Shown here piece by piece: positions 42,423 to 51,770 of a DNA stretch of 64,000 nucleotides; position 1 is the stretch's first letter, and every line of letters starts with the position of its first letter. The notes under the pieces were generated by a model that saw only the letters and a list, made by a program, of their open reading frames with translations, had not been told where the DNA came from and did no database searches. A program made the position numbers and the translations under genes. This stretch comes from Terracoccus luteus. Its GTDB lineage: Bacteria; Actinomycetota; Actinomycetes; Actinomycetales; Dermatophilaceae. The stretch is taken from positions 3,658,001 through 3,722,000 of the forward strand of contig NZ_RBXT01000001.1 of the NCBI RefSeq assembly GCF_003635045.1, given 5' to 3'.

Positions 42423-43400
42423 TCAGCCCGCCTCGGGGGAGCCGTCGCCCGTCGACGCGAGGTGCGGGGCCGTGACGAGGGCGTCGGGCGACCTGCCGGC
42501 CACCACATCGGTCATCGGGTCGCTCGCCACGAGGTCGGCCACCGCTCGCCACTGCCCGTCGACGGTGCGCGCACCGGTGACGGGGTCGCCGAGCAGGTGA
42601 CGGGCGCCACCCACCTCGCGCGGGTCGTCGGTCGCGCCGGGGCCGGCGACGTACACCGTCGTCTGCTCGGACATCCTGCGCAGCAGGGCGCCCTTGGCCG
42701 TGAAGGCGGTGCTCCGGTGCGACGTCAGCACGACGGCATCCGGGCCCAGCGACCCGACGGCGAGGGCGACGTCGGCGGTGGGGGTGTCGGCGCCGAGGTA
42801 GCAGGTGCGCCAGCCGAGGCGTGACAGCACGAGCGCCATGGCCATGAGCCCGAACTCGTGCTTCTCGCCGGGCATGCAGGCGAGCACGGCCAGCGGGCCC
42901 GACGACCGCATCTCGTGGTGCAACGTGAGCGACAGCCGTGTCCGGATGACGCTCGAGGCGAAGTGCTCCTGCGCCACCCCGATGTCACCGGTCTCCCACC
43001 GCGACCCCACGCCGTGCAGGTAGGGCAGCACGACGTCGGCGAGCGCCACGTCGAGCGGCACGGAGTCGAACAGGGCGCTCAGCGTGCGGTGGCCGCCCGC
43101 CTCGTCGAACGACTCGAGCGTGCCCTGCAGCCGGGCGCACCACTCGTCGGACGTGAGGGTGCCGGATGCCGGGAGGCTGCGTGAGCGCGCCACCGACCGT
43201 TCCGCGGCGCGGGCCCGGGCAGCGTGCCTGGCCGCCGTCGCCCGCGGCGTCCGACGCTCGTCGGACGAGGCGCGGCCGGCGGGGGTGTCAGGGGTGTGAG
43301 GGGTGACGAGGGTCGTGAGGCCGGACGAGGCCGGCACGGCGAAGGGCGGTGCCGGGGGTGTGGACTCGGGACTGGTCTCGGGCGTCGTCTCGGATGTCAC
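42423..43400 (-). CDS. Stand-alone CarH-like cobalamin-binding protein without DNA-binding domain
   Basis: The protein has 325 residues. The first 85 residues are disordered (Pro/Thr-rich, then Arg/Ala-rich) and contain no MerR helix-turn-helix. A helical cap domain (about 90-170) includes WETGDIGVAQEH, which matches the W-x9-E-H signature of CarH/LitR photoreceptors. The Rossmann B12 domain has EKHEFG (E-x-H-x-x-G) with His as lower axial ligand and GADTP beyond it. It probably binds adenosyl- or methylcobalamin and could be light-sensitive. The GTG at 43400 follows GGAGAGCTCG. Alternatives are a corrinoid protein of a methyltransferase, but none is nearby. Confidence 0.82.
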   Translation of the reverse strand: MTSETTPETSPESTPPAPPFAVPASSGLTTLVTPHTPDTPAGRASSDERRTPRATAARHAARARAAERSVARSRSLPASGTLTSDEWCARLQGTLESFDEAGGHRTLSALFDSVPLDVALADVVLPYLHGVGSRWETGDIGVAQEHFASSVIRTRLSLTLHHEMRSSGPLAVLACMPGEKHEFGLMAMALVLSRLGWRTCYLGADTPTADVALAVGSLGPDAVVLTSHRSTAFTAKGALLRRMSEQTTVYVAGPGATDDPREVGGARHLLGDPVTGARTVDGQWRAVADLVASDPMTDVVAGRSPDALVTAPHLASTGDGSPEAG

Positions 43401-43598
43401 CGAGCTCTCCGATCATCGAGCGTCACGTCCGCCTGGCGGTCGCAGCGATGAGTGGTCCCGTTGCTCGAGTCATCTGACGCTGTGCCCCCAGTCTACGCCC
43501 GGTACGGAGGCGGGATCCCCGTCCGTGATCGCTGCCCGAGGGGCGGGCCGCCTCGGAACCCGGTGGACCGATGCGCGGCCGCGCCGCACGATGGGGCG

Positions 43599-44777
43599 GT
43601 GCCCTATGCCGTCGCAGCCTCTTCGACCGGCCCGGCCCCGGTGGGGTCGGCGACGGTGGTCGTGGCCTGCGACGAGTCGGGGTCGGAGGGCGAGAAGCTC
43701 GTCGGCGGCAGCACCGACGTCTTCGCCCACGCGGGCGTGCTCATCGGCTCCGACGAGGCGAGCGAGGTGCTGCGACGGGTGCGCGCCGGGACGCGCTCGC
43801 CGGCGGTCGAGGTCAAGGCCAACGTCGTGCTGCGGCCGCAGAACCGCCGCACCCTGACGTGGCTGCTCGGCGACTCGGGCCCGCTGACGGGCCGCGCCAG
43901 CGTGTTCCTCGTCGACAAGCCGCTCCTGCTGACCGTGCGTCTCGTCGGTCTCTGGGCGGCCGGGACGGCCGATGCCGAGCGCGCGGCGTGCGACCTGCAC
44001 CGGGTGCTGACCGCCGACGCGGACCTCGCGCCCGTGTGGGCCGTCGCGCTCGACGAGACGAACGGGCTGCTGCGCGCCCGTGACCTCGTGACCGCCCGGG
44101 CGCGGCTGGAGAGAGTCCGCGCCGCGCTGACCAAGGTGCTCGCCGGCCTGTCCGACGCGTCCGACAGGCTCTCCGGCGAGGCGGGCACGACGACCGTGGC
44201 GACGACCACGCTGGCGGCGCTGGTGGCCGGCCTCCCGGCATCCGACGGCGGCCCGGAGACGGACACCGCGCTCGGCGAGCTCACCGGGCCCGAGCGCAGC
44301 CGTGCGCCGCTCGACCCCCTCGAGCCCGGGCTCGTCGCGACGGTGCTGCGGTGGGCGGGGCCGGCCGGTGGCGGTCCGCGACGGCCGGGTGGGCGGAGTG
44401 GGCCGGTCGAACTCGTCCACGACGCGCAGTCGTCGCTCACCGACGACCGGCTGGCGCGCGTGCGGGCCGCGGTGGGGGAGGACGTCTCGTCGCGGGTGCG
44501 GTTGCGCTTCGTCGACTCACAGCTGGACGCCCGGGTACAGGTGGCCGACCTCGTGGCCGGGGCGGCGCGGAGGCTGGCCGAGGCGGCCCTGCACGGGCGA
44601 CCCGACCCGGGCCTTCTCGAGCTCGTCGCCGCGCACGTCGACCCGACGTCGACGTGGGCCGACGAGCGCAGCTGGGCGCTGCTCGCGCCCCCCGACGACC
44701 GCCGGGGGGCGCGAGCGACCGGTGCGCCGGTGACCGGCGACGCGGCTCAGACGGCCTTGAGGCGGGTCACCCAGTAG
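43599..44777 (+). CDS. DUF3800-like protein
   Basis: The protein has 392 residues. ACDESGSEGEKLVGGSTDVFAHAGVLI near the N-terminus and VDSQLDARVQVADLVAGAA near the C-terminus fit the DUF3800 fold, an RNase H-like family of unknown use with an acidic site (Asp-Glu and a late Asp). The start is uncertain; GTG 43599 is used because sequence upstream is Arg/Pro-rich and unlike the protein. The last 31 nt overlap the 3' end of the convergent propeller gene. Confidence 0.7.
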   Translation: MPYAVAASSTGPAPVGSATVVVACDESGSEGEKLVGGSTDVFAHAGVLIGSDEASEVLRRVRAGTRSPAVEVKANVVLRPQNRRTLTWLLGDSGPLTGRASVFLVDKPLLLTVRLVGLWAAGTADAERAACDLHRVLTADADLAPVWAVALDETNGLLRARDLVTARARLERVRAALTKVLAGLSDASDRLSGEAGTTTVATTTLAALVAGLPASDGGPETDTALGELTGPERSRAPLDPLEPGLVATVLRWAGPAGGGPRRPGGRSGPVELVHDAQSSLTDDRLARVRAAVGEDVSSRVRLRFVDSQLDARVQVADLVAGAARRLAEAALHGRPDPGLLELVAAHVDPTSTWADERSWALLAPPDDRRGARATGAPVTGDAAQTALRRVTQ

Positions 44778-45772
44778 GGCGCGGTGTCGGGCGACGGCAC
44801 CCCGAAGCGGGCGTTGACGGCGAAGAGGTTGCTGCCGACCAGCGTCGCCGTCGACGGCACGGACAGGTCGTCGCTGCTCAGGGCGCGCAGCCAGCGGGCC
44901 GTCCAGCCCGACGGGGTCGGCTGCAGTCGGACGACCGCGACCGACGCGTCGTCGGAGCCACGCACGACGTACAGCGTCGTGCCGCGGATCTCGAGACCGT
45001 CACCCGCGACGATGCCCGGACCGCCGGCGACCGGGATCTCCCGGGTGCGGCCGGTCGACGGGTCGACCTGCCACAGCCCGCCGACCCGGCTGTTGTTGAG
45101 GACGAGGTCGCCGCCGGGCAGCTCGCGGATGCCGTTGGCGTTGATCTCCGAGCCGCCGCCGGCGGGCCAGGCACCGCGCAGCCGCAGGAAGCGGACGGGT
45201 GCGCCGGAGGGGGTGCCGCCACGCGTGAGCCGGAGGACGGCGAGGCGGTCGACGTTCGAGTCGGTGACGTAGACGGCGTCGCGGGTGACGACGAGGTCGT
45301 TGAGGAACACGGCCCCGTCGATCACCGTGTCGCCGGCGACCGCCCCGGTGTCACCGTCGACGGCCCAGACGTGTCCCACTTCGCCGACGTTGCCGACCGC
45401 CCAGACGAGGTTCGTGCGCCGGTCCCAGTAGAGGCCGCGCAGGTTGCGGCCCGTGGCCCCGGGCAGCAGCACGGTCGTCCTCCCGGCGCGCACGTCGCCG
45501 GTGACGATGCGCCCGTCGGCGAGCGAGCCGACGTAGAAGCGGGTGCCCGGACCGGAGGTGATGCCCTCGGGCCGGATGCCGTCCGGCAGCGGGATGCGCG
45601 GGCTGCGACGCTCCGCGCCGGCTGCGGTGAGGGGCGAGGCGAGAGCGGCGCCGGGGGAGGAGAGCGTGACGGCGCTGGTGACGACTGCGGCGGCGGCCGA
45701 GCCGAGGACGAGGCGACGGGAGACGGGGGCGCTCGACAGCGAGCCGGCCCCCACAGAGAAGTGAGTGTCCAT
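44747..45772 (-). CDS. Tat-exported SMP-30/NHL-like beta-propeller protein
   Basis: The protein has 341 residues. A twin-arginine signal peptide is visible: VSRRLVLGSAAAAVVTSAVTL, with likely cleavage after ALAS. The rest is a set of repeated blades (FYVGSLADGRIVTGDV, NLRGLYWDRRTNLVWAVGN, LNDLVVTRDAVYVTDSN, NANGIRELPGGDLVLNNSR) of the SMP-30/gluconolactonase superfamily. It is secreted or wall-bound; the substrate is unknown. The ATG at 45772 is chosen because the Tat motif follows at residue 17. Confidence 0.87.
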   Translation of the reverse strand: MDTHFSVGAGSLSSAPVSRRLVLGSAAAAVVTSAVTLSSPGAALASPLTAAGAERRSPRIPLPDGIRPEGITSGPGTRFYVGSLADGRIVTGDVRAGRTTVLLPGATGRNLRGLYWDRRTNLVWAVGNVGEVGHVWAVDGDTGAVAGDTVIDGAVFLNDLVVTRDAVYVTDSNVDRLAVLRLTRGGTPSGAPVRFLRLRGAWPAGGGSEINANGIRELPGGDLVLNNSRVGGLWQVDPSTGRTREIPVAGGPGIVAGDGLEIRGTTLYVVRGSDDASVAVVRLQPTPSGWTARWLRALSSDDLSVPSTATLVGSNLFAVNARFGVPSPDTAPYWVTRLKAV

Positions 45773-45830
45773 GACCCATCCTGCGCACAGGTGCGCCACG
45801 GCGTCGACCGTCACGGCGACGGCGGACGAC

Positions 45831-45869
45831 GAAAAGCGGTGCGCCGCCGGACAATCCGGTCAGCGCACC
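45831..45869 (-). terminator. Hairpin terminator of the DUF2853 gene
   Basis: On the minus strand GGTGCGC (45869-45863) pairs with GCGCACC (45844-45838), with an inner CCGGA/TCCGG pair, and is followed by GCTTTTC. It lies 38 nt past the DUF2853 stop and before the propeller gene, so the two are separate units. Confidence 0.8.
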
Positions 45870-45906
45870 ACCGATCCGTCTGCGGGGCAGCCGTCCCGAC
45901 GAGCCG

Positions 45907-46239
45907 TCAGGCCTTGGCCTTGGTGAAGTCACCCAGCCGGCCGAAGTGGTCGGCGAGCAGGTAGTACACCGTCACGCGGTTCTTCGTCCGGTCACCGGCG
46001 AGGGCGGTGCGGACCCCGGCGAGGGCGGCGTCCATCTCCTCGTCGGAGACGGTCAGGGCCAGCTTCTTCTTGAGGAAGTTGTTCTTGACCCGGTCGAGCT
46101 CGGTCTTGTCGCTGAAGGAGACGAGCGCGGAGTCGCGCTTGTGCAGGGCGATCCCGCAGTAGCGCACGATGCCCTTGATCGCGTCGTCGTCGGCGTCGGG
46201 TGCGTACTTCTTGACGTCTGCTGCCCAGTCCTCGGCCAT
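45907..46239 (-). CDS. DUF2853 family protein
   Basis: A 110-residue protein with the DUF2853 pattern: VKKYAPDADDDAIKGIVRYCGIAL, FSDKTELDRVKNNFLKKKLAL and the C-terminal RVTVYYLLADHFGRL. It is a small helical cytoplasmic protein of unknown function. It has its own terminator, and the upstream gap to 46371 shows only simple repeats. Confidence 0.9.
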   Translation of the reverse strand: MAEDWAADVKKYAPDADDDAIKGIVRYCGIALHKRDSALVSFSDKTELDRVKNNFLKKKLALTVSDEEMDAALAGVRTALAGDRTKNRVTVYYLLADHFGRLGDFTKAKA

Positions 46240-46370
46240 GCTGCCTCCTCGGTGCTCGAGATGCTCGCGTCGTCGGTGGTCCCGGCGGCACTGCCGACGC
46301 TAGTGACCGGAGCCGGGCGTGACCAGAGTCGACGCCGAGAAGACGGTGGGTGTCGACGGTGCACGGCGGC

Positions 46371-46410
46371 GGGCGACGCCGGGCGACGGCGGGCGACGGC
46401 GGGCGGCGGG
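46371..46410. repeat. Four 10-bp GC-rich tandem repeats
   Basis: The unit GGGCGACGGC is repeated four times (the first with one and the last with one change) directly after the stop codon of the LAL regulator gene. Probably a simple slippage repeat. Confidence 0.75.
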
Positions 46411-46411
46411 C

Positions 46412-49400
46412 TCAGCCGTCGGCGGGGTCGAGCAGGCCGCGGTCGTGGGCGATGGCCGCCGCCTCGGTACGCCCGGCGGCCCCGAGCTTCACCAGGACGT
46501 TGGAGACGTGGACGCTGACGGTCTTCGTGCTGATGAAGAGCCGCCGCCCGATCTGGCCATTGCTCAGGCCCCGGGCGACGAGCCCCAGCACCTCCCGCTC
46601 GCGCGCGGTCAGGGGAGCGGTGGGGCCGGACGGGCGACGGGTTGCGACCGGACGCGGACCGTCGACGCCAGTCAGGCCGCTCGACCGCGCACCGTCGAGG
46701 CGGGCGAGGCGGTCGAGGCGGTCCAGCAGCGGCCGCGCACCCAGGCGCTCGGCGACGACGCGGGCGCTCGCCACCTCGTCCCGCGCCGCGGCGGTGTCGC
46801 CGGCCGCGACGAGTGCGGACGCGAGTCCGGCACGCGACCGGGCGGTCTCGAAGACGTGGCCGTAGCCCTCGAACGCCGTGACCGACTCCCGCCAGGCGGC
46901 CACGAGCGTGGCGGGCGAACCGGCATCCTCGCCGCCGATGAGGTGGTGCAGCCACGCCGACTCCGCCTCGAGGCGCGCCGCCCAGGCCCACGTCTCGCGG
47001 CTCGTGGCCTCGAGGTCGTCGGTGCTGCCCTGGTCGGCGACGACCGTCCGGGCCCGCGCGGTCAGGTGGTCGACCGTGGCCACGGCCTCGCGCAGCGCGA
47101 CGGTGGGCAGCCCGTCGACCGACGCGGACACCTGGCCGGCCAGCAGCGCGGCGAGGCGAACCTGCGCGTGGAAGTCGTCGCCCCAGACCGACTCGAGCAC
47201 GGCGACACCGTCACGGGCGAGCGCGACGGCGGCCCCGGCATCCTGCGGGCCGAGGAGGTCGATGCCGGCCGTGAGGCTGAGCACCGCGCACAGCCCGTCG
47301 ACGTGCCACCACGACCGCAGCTCGTCGAGCAGGCCCGCAGCCGGGGCGACACCGCGACCGGCGTCGACGGCGAGGGCGGCCGCCCGGAAGATCGCGCGAC
47401 CCGGCTGCGGGGCGTCGGGCGGGGCGAGCAGACGGTGCGCCGCGTCGTCCCACTCGCCGAGCTCGTAGGCGACGAGACCGCCGAGGAGGCGGCACTCCTG
47501 ACCCCACGGGGCCCAGCCGCGGTGCAGGCGGTGGGCGACGGCGGCGCCGAGGTCGAACTCGTGCTGAGAGGCGCGCAGCTCGCCGCGGCGGTGCAGCACC
47601 GACCCCAGCTGGTGGTGCACGCGCAGCTGCGTCGGGTCGTCGGGGGCGAGGTCGGCGGCCACCGTGTGCAGGTGGCGCTCGACCGCGCCGAGGTCGTGCC
47701 GGGCGTCGATGGCCCACGCGATGATCGTGCGCACCTCGGTGAGCGCCATCGTGAGGCCGAGACCGTCGGCCAGCTCGACCACCTCGTCGGCCACCCCGGC
47801 CGCCTCGGAGAACTCGTCCGCGTCGACGAGGGCCTGGAGGTGCGCGCTGAGCACCCGCACCCTCCGTTCGTCGGGGGTGCCGTCGAGCAGGGCGACCGCC
47901 TGTCGCGTCAGGGGCAGGCCCTCGAGCGGCACGTCGAGGTTGCGGGCCCGGGTCGCGAGCGCGGCCAGCAGGTCGGCCCGGTCGGGGTCACTCTGACCGT
48001 CCGGGTGGTCGAGCCGGTCGCACAGCAGCTCGATGCCGCGCAGCGGGTCCCCCGCGAGCGTGGCGGCGTCTGACGCGCGACGCGTCACCCCGTCACGTCG
48101 CGGGTCGTCGGGCCGCAGCCACTGCAGGGCCTGCTCGAGGTGGCCGAGCGCGTCCTGCGGGCCGCCCACCGCCGTCGCCGACTCCGCCGCTGCGAGGGCG
48201 GCGTCGACCGCGGTGTCGAGGTCACCGACCGCCGCCGCGTGCCGGGCCACCTCGGATGCCGGTGCCGTCCCGGGCTCGGACGTGAGCACGGCGACGAAGG
48301 ACCGGTGCAGCCGCAGCCGCTCGCCCGGCAGCAGCCCGTCGGCGACGGCCTCGGCGAGCAGGGCGTGACGGAACCCGTAGGCCGGAGGCCAGGCCGTGAC
48401 GAGGACGTGGTGCTCGACGGCGGCGGCGACCGCCCGGTCGAGACGGTCGTCGGGCAGCGCGCTGACGCGGGACAGCAGGTCGTGACCGACGCGGTGACCG
48501 GCGAGCGCGACCACGCGCACGACGAGGCGCGCGTCGTCGTCGAGGGCGTCGATGCGTGCTCCGAGCACCCGGGAGACGCCACCGCCGAGGGCCCGTCCGG
48601 CGGCGGCGTTCGCGGCGAGCTCCTCGGCGAAGAAGGGGTTGCCACCCGCCCGGCGCACGACCTCGGCCCCCGTCTCGCGGTCGACGTCGGCCGACCCGGC
48701 GACGATGTCGCCGATCGCGTCGTCGGGCAGCGGGGCGAGCTCGACGTGCTCCACCCCGGCGATGCGGGCCCACACGGCGAGCGTCTCGTGCAGGGGGTGG
48801 CGGCGGTGCAGGTCGTCGGAGCGGTAGGAGACGACGAGGGCGAGGGGTCCGGCGAAGCCGCGCGTCAGCAGCAGGGTGATGAGGTCGCGGGACGAGTGGT
48901 CGGCCCAGTGCACGTCCTCGACGACGACGAGGGTCGGGCAGTCCCGGCCGAGGGCCGACAGGAAGGCGTGGACGGCCTCGGCGACCCGGCCGGGAGAGGG
49001 TGGGGTCGCCGGCAGGGGCGGTTCGTCCGGGTCCCCGCCCGCGGGGGTCGTGACGCCGGACCCTCTCGCCCCGCCGGCGGTCCGGGTCTCTCGCGGCAGG
49101 AGATGGGCCAGAGCGGGGTGGGCGCCCAGCGTCGCCGCCGCGACGTCGGGTACCTGCTCGGCGAGGGCGCCGACCAGCTCGACGAACGGCAGGTACGCGA
49201 GGGCGCTGCCGGCCTGGCCCACGCAGTGGCCCACACCCGTACGCCACCCCGCCGCGTCGGCATCCTCGACGATGGCCGTGACGAGGCGCGTCTTGCCGAT
49301 GCCGGCGTCGCCGGACAGGACGGCCACGCCCCCACGCGCGGTCTCGCGGTGGGTGCGTGTCGAGCTCGTGCCCGTACCGGTCGTGGGGCCGGCCAGGCCG

Positions 49401-49465
49401 AGTGCGTCTGCGAGCCGGGCACGGTCGTCGTCACGGCCGACGAGCAGGGCGGGGCGCGACGGCAT
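46412..49465 (-). CDS. LAL-type LuxR transcriptional regulator
   Basis: The protein has 1017 residues. The AAA/STAND part has the P-loop [12 protein letters not shown] (about 50) and Walker [19 protein letters not shown]; a long helical TPR-like middle follows; the C-terminal LuxR domain reads [40 protein letters not shown]. These large ATP-dependent regulators respond to small inducers and activate metabolic or natural-product genes. The ATG at 49465 is preferred: GATAAT stands 7 nt upstream, so the mRNA is likely leaderless. A helper target is not evident. Confidence 0.9.
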   Translation of the reverse strand: MPSRPALLVGRDDDRARLADALGLAGPTTGTGTSSTRTHRETARGGVAVLSGDAGIGKTRLVTAIVEDADAAGWRTGVGHCVGQAGSALAYLPFVELVGALAEQVPDVAAATLGAHPALAHLLPRETRTAGGARGSGVTTPAGGDPDEPPLPATPPSPGRVAEAVHAFLSALGRDCPTLVVVEDVHWADHSSRDLITLLLTRGFAGPLALVVSYRSDDLHRRHPLHETLAVWARIAGVEHVELAPLPDDAIGDIVAGSADVDRETGAEVVRRAGGNPFFAEELAANAAAGRALGGGVSRVLGARIDALDDDARLVVRVVALAGHRVGHDLLSRVSALPDDRLDRAVAAAVEHHVLVTAWPPAYGFRHALLAEAVADGLLPGERLRLHRSFVAVLTSEPGTAPASEVARHAAAVGDLDTAVDAALAAAESATAVGGPQDALGHLEQALQWLRPDDPRRDGVTRRASDAATLAGDPLRGIELLCDRLDHPDGQSDPDRADLLAALATRARNLDVPLEGLPLTRQAVALLDGTPDERRVRVLSAHLQALVDADEFSEAAGVADEVVELADGLGLTMALTEVRTIIAWAIDARHDLGAVERHLHTVAADLAPDDPTQLRVHHQLGSVLHRRGELRASQHEFDLGAAVAHRLHRGWAPWGQECRLLGGLVAYELGEWDDAAHRLLAPPDAPQPGRAIFRAAALAVDAGRGVAPAAGLLDELRSWWHVDGLCAVLSLTAGIDLLGPQDAGAAVALARDGVAVLESVWGDDFHAQVRLAALLAGQVSASVDGLPTVALREAVATVDHLTARARTVVADQGSTDDLEATSRETWAWAARLEAESAWLHHLIGGEDAGSPATLVAAWRESVTAFEGYGHVFETARSRAGLASALVAAGDTAAARDEVASARVVAERLGARPLLDRLDRLARLDGARSSGLTGVDGPRPVATRRPSGPTAPLTAREREVLGLVARGLSNGQIGRRLFISTKTVSVHVSNVLVKLGAAGRTEAAAIAHDRGLLDPADG

Positions 49466-49472
49466 ACCGGTG

Positions 49473-49478
49473 ATTATC
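49473..49478 (-). promoter_or_regulatory. Leaderless -10 box of the LAL regulator
   Basis: GATAAT on the minus strand lies 7 nt before the ATG at 49465 and differs from TATAAT by one base. It sits between the small upstream gene's stop codon and the regulator. Confidence 0.55.
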
Positions 49479-49492
49479 GGGGAACGCACGGC

Positions 49493-49651
49493 TCAGCGGG
49501 TGCCCGGACGCAGCTCGCGGAGGGCGTTGCGGCGCATCGTGCGCCGCAGCACCTCGAGCGAGGAGTCGCGGCGGGCGTGACCGCGGGCCCGGCCGTAGCG
49601 GGCCTCGATCTCGAGGCGGACGAACGAGGGGTCGATGTGCATGGCGTTCAT
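49493..49651 (-). CDS. Small basic protein upstream of the LAL regulator
   Basis: A 52-residue protein beginning MNAMHIDPSFVRLEIEARYG and ending LRELRPGTR, with 13 Arg and no Cys. It has a strong ribosome site (CCGGAGGCCCAGCC before the ATG). The stop is 27 nt from the regulator's start. It is too short for standard gene callers but the helix-like composition and ribosome site support it. Function unknown. Confidence 0.7.
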   Translation of the reverse strand: MNAMHIDPSFVRLEIEARYGRARGHARRDSSLEVLRRTMRRNALRELRPGTR

Positions 49652-49699
49652 GGCTGGGCCTCCGGTGGGGTTCGTGCTGACTCCTCCACGGTCGGCCGC

Positions 49700-49788
49700 T
49701 GAGGTAGGGCGTCACATCGGGCGAGCGCCCTATCCGTGGGACCGACCCCCCGGGGCACGACCACCTCAGGCGGTCGGGCCCTACCTCA
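49700..49788. promoter_or_regulatory. Inverted GGTAGGGC half-sites upstream of the small gene
   Basis: TGAGGTAGGGC (49700-49710) has an exact inverted copy GCCCTACCTCA at 49778-49788, and a third, imperfect inverted copy CGCCCTATCC at about 49726-49735. The 202-nt gap has no other gene. Repeated half-sites before a regulator operon suggest an operator, perhaps for the LAL protein itself. Confidence 0.6.
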
Positions 49789-49853
49789 GACGCGGCGCCG
49801 TCGCGTCGGCCCGGCCACTCCCGTCGTCGCCCCGTGTCGCCCCTCGCCCTCGC

Positions 49854-50462
49854 TCAGGCGGAGAGCAGCAGCGTGGCCGCGATCGTCACCATGACGACCG
49901 CGATGACGACGTCGAGCACCCGCCAGGTGACCGGTCGGGCGAAGAGCGGAGCGAGCAGGCGTGCCCCGAAGCCGAGGGACCCGAACCACAGCACGCTGGC
50001 GGTCACCGCCCCGGTCGCGAACCACCAGCGGTCGGCACCCTGCTGGTTGGCGACCGAGCCCAGCAGCAGCACCGTGTCGAGGTAGACGTGCGGGTTGAGC
50101 CAGGTCAGGGCGAGCACCGTGAGCAGCGTCCCGCGGCGGGTGCCGGCCCGGCCCTCGGCCTCGAGCGCGCCGGGGCGAGCGGCTCGCCGCAGGGACTGCA
50201 CCGCGAAGGCGATCAGGTAGGCCGCGCCGACCCAGCGGACCACCGTGACGACGGCAGGGTGCGCGGTGATGACGGCGCCGACGCCGGCCACCCCCGCCAC
50301 GATCAACGCGGCGTCAGACACCGCGCACACCGCGACGACGAGGCCGACGTGTCGACGGGTCAGGCCCTGGCGCAGCACGAAGGCGTTCTGGGCACCGATC
50401 GCGACGATGAGCCCCAGGCCGGTGAGCAGGCCGAGCAGAGTGGTGGACAGGGTGATGGGCAC
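49854..50462 (-). CDS. LysE/ArgO-family amino acid exporter
   Basis: A 202-residue membrane protein with six hydrophobic segments. The LysE signature is at the front: GLGLIVAIGAQNAFVLRQGL, and the middle has LLTVLALTWLNPHVYLDTVLLLG. It exports basic amino acids such as lysine or arginine to avoid overload. The GTG at 50462 is 6 nt after TAGCGT. It is divergent from a LysG/ArgP-type regulator, the classic pair. Confidence 0.93.
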   Translation of the reverse strand: MPITLSTTLLGLLTGLGLIVAIGAQNAFVLRQGLTRRHVGLVVAVCAVSDAALIVAGVAGVGAVITAHPAVVTVVRWVGAAYLIAFAVQSLRRAARPGALEAEGRAGTRRGTLLTVLALTWLNPHVYLDTVLLLGSVANQQGADRWWFATGAVTASVLWFGSLGFGARLLAPLFARPVTWRVLDVVIAVVMVTIAATLLLSA

Positions 50463-50468
50463 GGGCCG

Positions 50469-50474
50469 ACGCTA
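50469..50474 (-). promoter_or_regulatory. Leaderless -10 box of the LysE gene
   Basis: TAGCGT on the minus strand, 6 nt before the GTG at 50462. Confidence 0.55.
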
Positions 50475-50503
50475 GGTGAGACCGAGCCAACAGTGAAGCG
50501 ACA

Positions 50504-50518
50504 TGATCTGATGGATCA
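50504..50518. promoter_or_regulatory. Probable LysR-type operator
   Basis: TGATC-TGATG-GATCA is an interrupted palindrome of 15 bp with the T...A ends of LysR-type sites. It is AT-rich against its surroundings and lies between the divergent exporter and regulator genes. Confidence 0.7.
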
Positions 50519-50545
50519 TCAGTATCTCTTCATGAAGGAACCGTT

Positions 50546-51451
50546 GTGTCCGTGAGTCCGGAGCAGCTGGCCGCCCTCGTGGCCGTGGTCGACGAGGGGA
50601 CCTTCGAGGCGGCCGCACGCGCGCTGCACGTCACCCCGTCCGCGGTGAGCCAACGCATCCGGGCCCTCGAGGTCGAGGTGGGGCGTGTCGTCGTCGTCCG
50701 GTCGGTCCCGTGCCGGCCCACCGCCGCCGGGGAGTCGGTGCTGCGCATGGCCCGCCAGCACCGCCTGATCGAGCTGGAGCTGGCGGCCGAGCTGCAGCTC
50801 GGCTCGGGGGGTCCTGTCGAGCTCGCCGTGGCGGTCAACGCCGACTCGGTGGGCTCGTGGTTCACGGCCGTGCTGGCCGCGTGTGCGCAGTGGCCCGAGG
50901 TCACCCTGCGTCTGCACGTGCACGACCAGCAGCGGTCGGCCGAGCTGTTGCGGACCGGGACGGTGCTCGGCGCCGTCACCGCCGACCCGACTGCAGTACA
51001 GGGGTGTTCGACCACACCGCTGCTGACCGTGCGATACACCGCAGCGGCCACGCGGAGTCTCGTCGACCGGCACCGCCGCGGCCGGTCGGTCGACCTGGCG
51101 ACCATGCCGTTGGTCCGCTTCTCGGCCGACGACGACCTGCAGCAGCACGTCCTCGACCGCCGTGGCATCACCGTGCGGCCGCCGACCCACGTCGTCCCCG
51201 ACTCCGCGGGCTTCGAGGCAGCGGTCCTCGCGGGCCTCGGGTGGGGTGTGCTGCTGCCCGACCAGCTGCGTCGGCTCCGCGACGACGACGTCGTCCCGCT
51301 CGGGCGTGACGACCACGTCGACGTGCCGCTCTACTGGCAGCGGTGGCGGCTGCCGTCGAGCCACCTCGACCGGCTCACGGCCCTCGTCACCGAGGCGGCA
51401 CGTGCGTCGAGCCGGCCCGCAGCTCGCGCCACGCGACGAACCCCCCGATGA
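50546..51451 (+). CDS. LysG/ArgP-type LysR regulator
   Basis: The protein has 301 residues. The N-terminal winged helix is LAALVAVVDEGTFEAAARALHVTPSAVSQRIRALE. The effector part has ELAVAVNADSVGSWF and PDSAGFEAAVLAGLGWGVLLPDQL, typical of the ArgP/LysG branch that controls lysine/arginine export. The GTG at 50546 follows AAGGAACC. The last 65 nt overlap the 3' end of the convergent rhodanese gene. Confidence 0.92.
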   Translation: MSVSPEQLAALVAVVDEGTFEAAARALHVTPSAVSQRIRALEVEVGRVVVVRSVPCRPTAAGESVLRMARQHRLIELELAAELQLGSGGPVELAVAVNADSVGSWFTAVLAACAQWPEVTLRLHVHDQQRSAELLRTGTVLGAVTADPTAVQGCSTTPLLTVRYTAAATRSLVDRHRRGRSVDLATMPLVRFSADDDLQQHVLDRRGITVRPPTHVVPDSAGFEAAVLAGLGWGVLLPDQLRRLRDDDVVPLGRDDHVDVPLYWQRWRLPSSHLDRLTALVTEAARASSRPAARATRRTPR

Positions 51452-51770
51452 CGTCGGTCGCGCGGTGCACGCCGAGCTGCCGCAACGAGGCGGCGGCGAG
51501 GCTCGAGGTGTACCCCTCCTGGCACAGCACCACGACCTGCAGGTCGTGGTCGGCCTCCGGCAGGGCGGCGTCGCTCTCGGGGTCGAAGCGCCACTCGAGG
51601 ACGTTGCGCTCGACGACGAGGGCCTCGGGCAGCTCACCCTCGTGCTGCCGTTGGGCCGCGGGTCGGATGTCGACGACGACCGCCCCGTCGTGCAGGGCCG
51701 CCTCGGCCTGGGCCGGGGTCAGCCGCTGCAGGTGCGCGCGGGCCTCGGCGAGCATCTCGTCGATCGTCAC
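51387..51770 (-). CDS. Rhodanese-like sulfurtransferase
   Basis: The protein has 127 residues. VVVDIRPAAQRQHEGELPEALVV opens the domain, and the active loop is VVLCQEGYTSSLAA with Cys as persulfide carrier; GFVAWRE closes it. The GTG overlaps the stop of the cysteine dioxygenase gene (GTGA), so the two form an operon. The pairing suggests a role in handling sulfane sulfur from cysteine breakdown. Confidence 0.9.
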   Translation of the reverse strand: MTIDEMLAEARAHLQRLTPAQAEAALHDGAVVVDIRPAAQRQHEGELPEALVVERNVLEWRFDPESDAALPEADHDLQVVVLCQEGYTSSLAAASLRQLGVHRATDVIGGFVAWRELRAGSTHVPPR

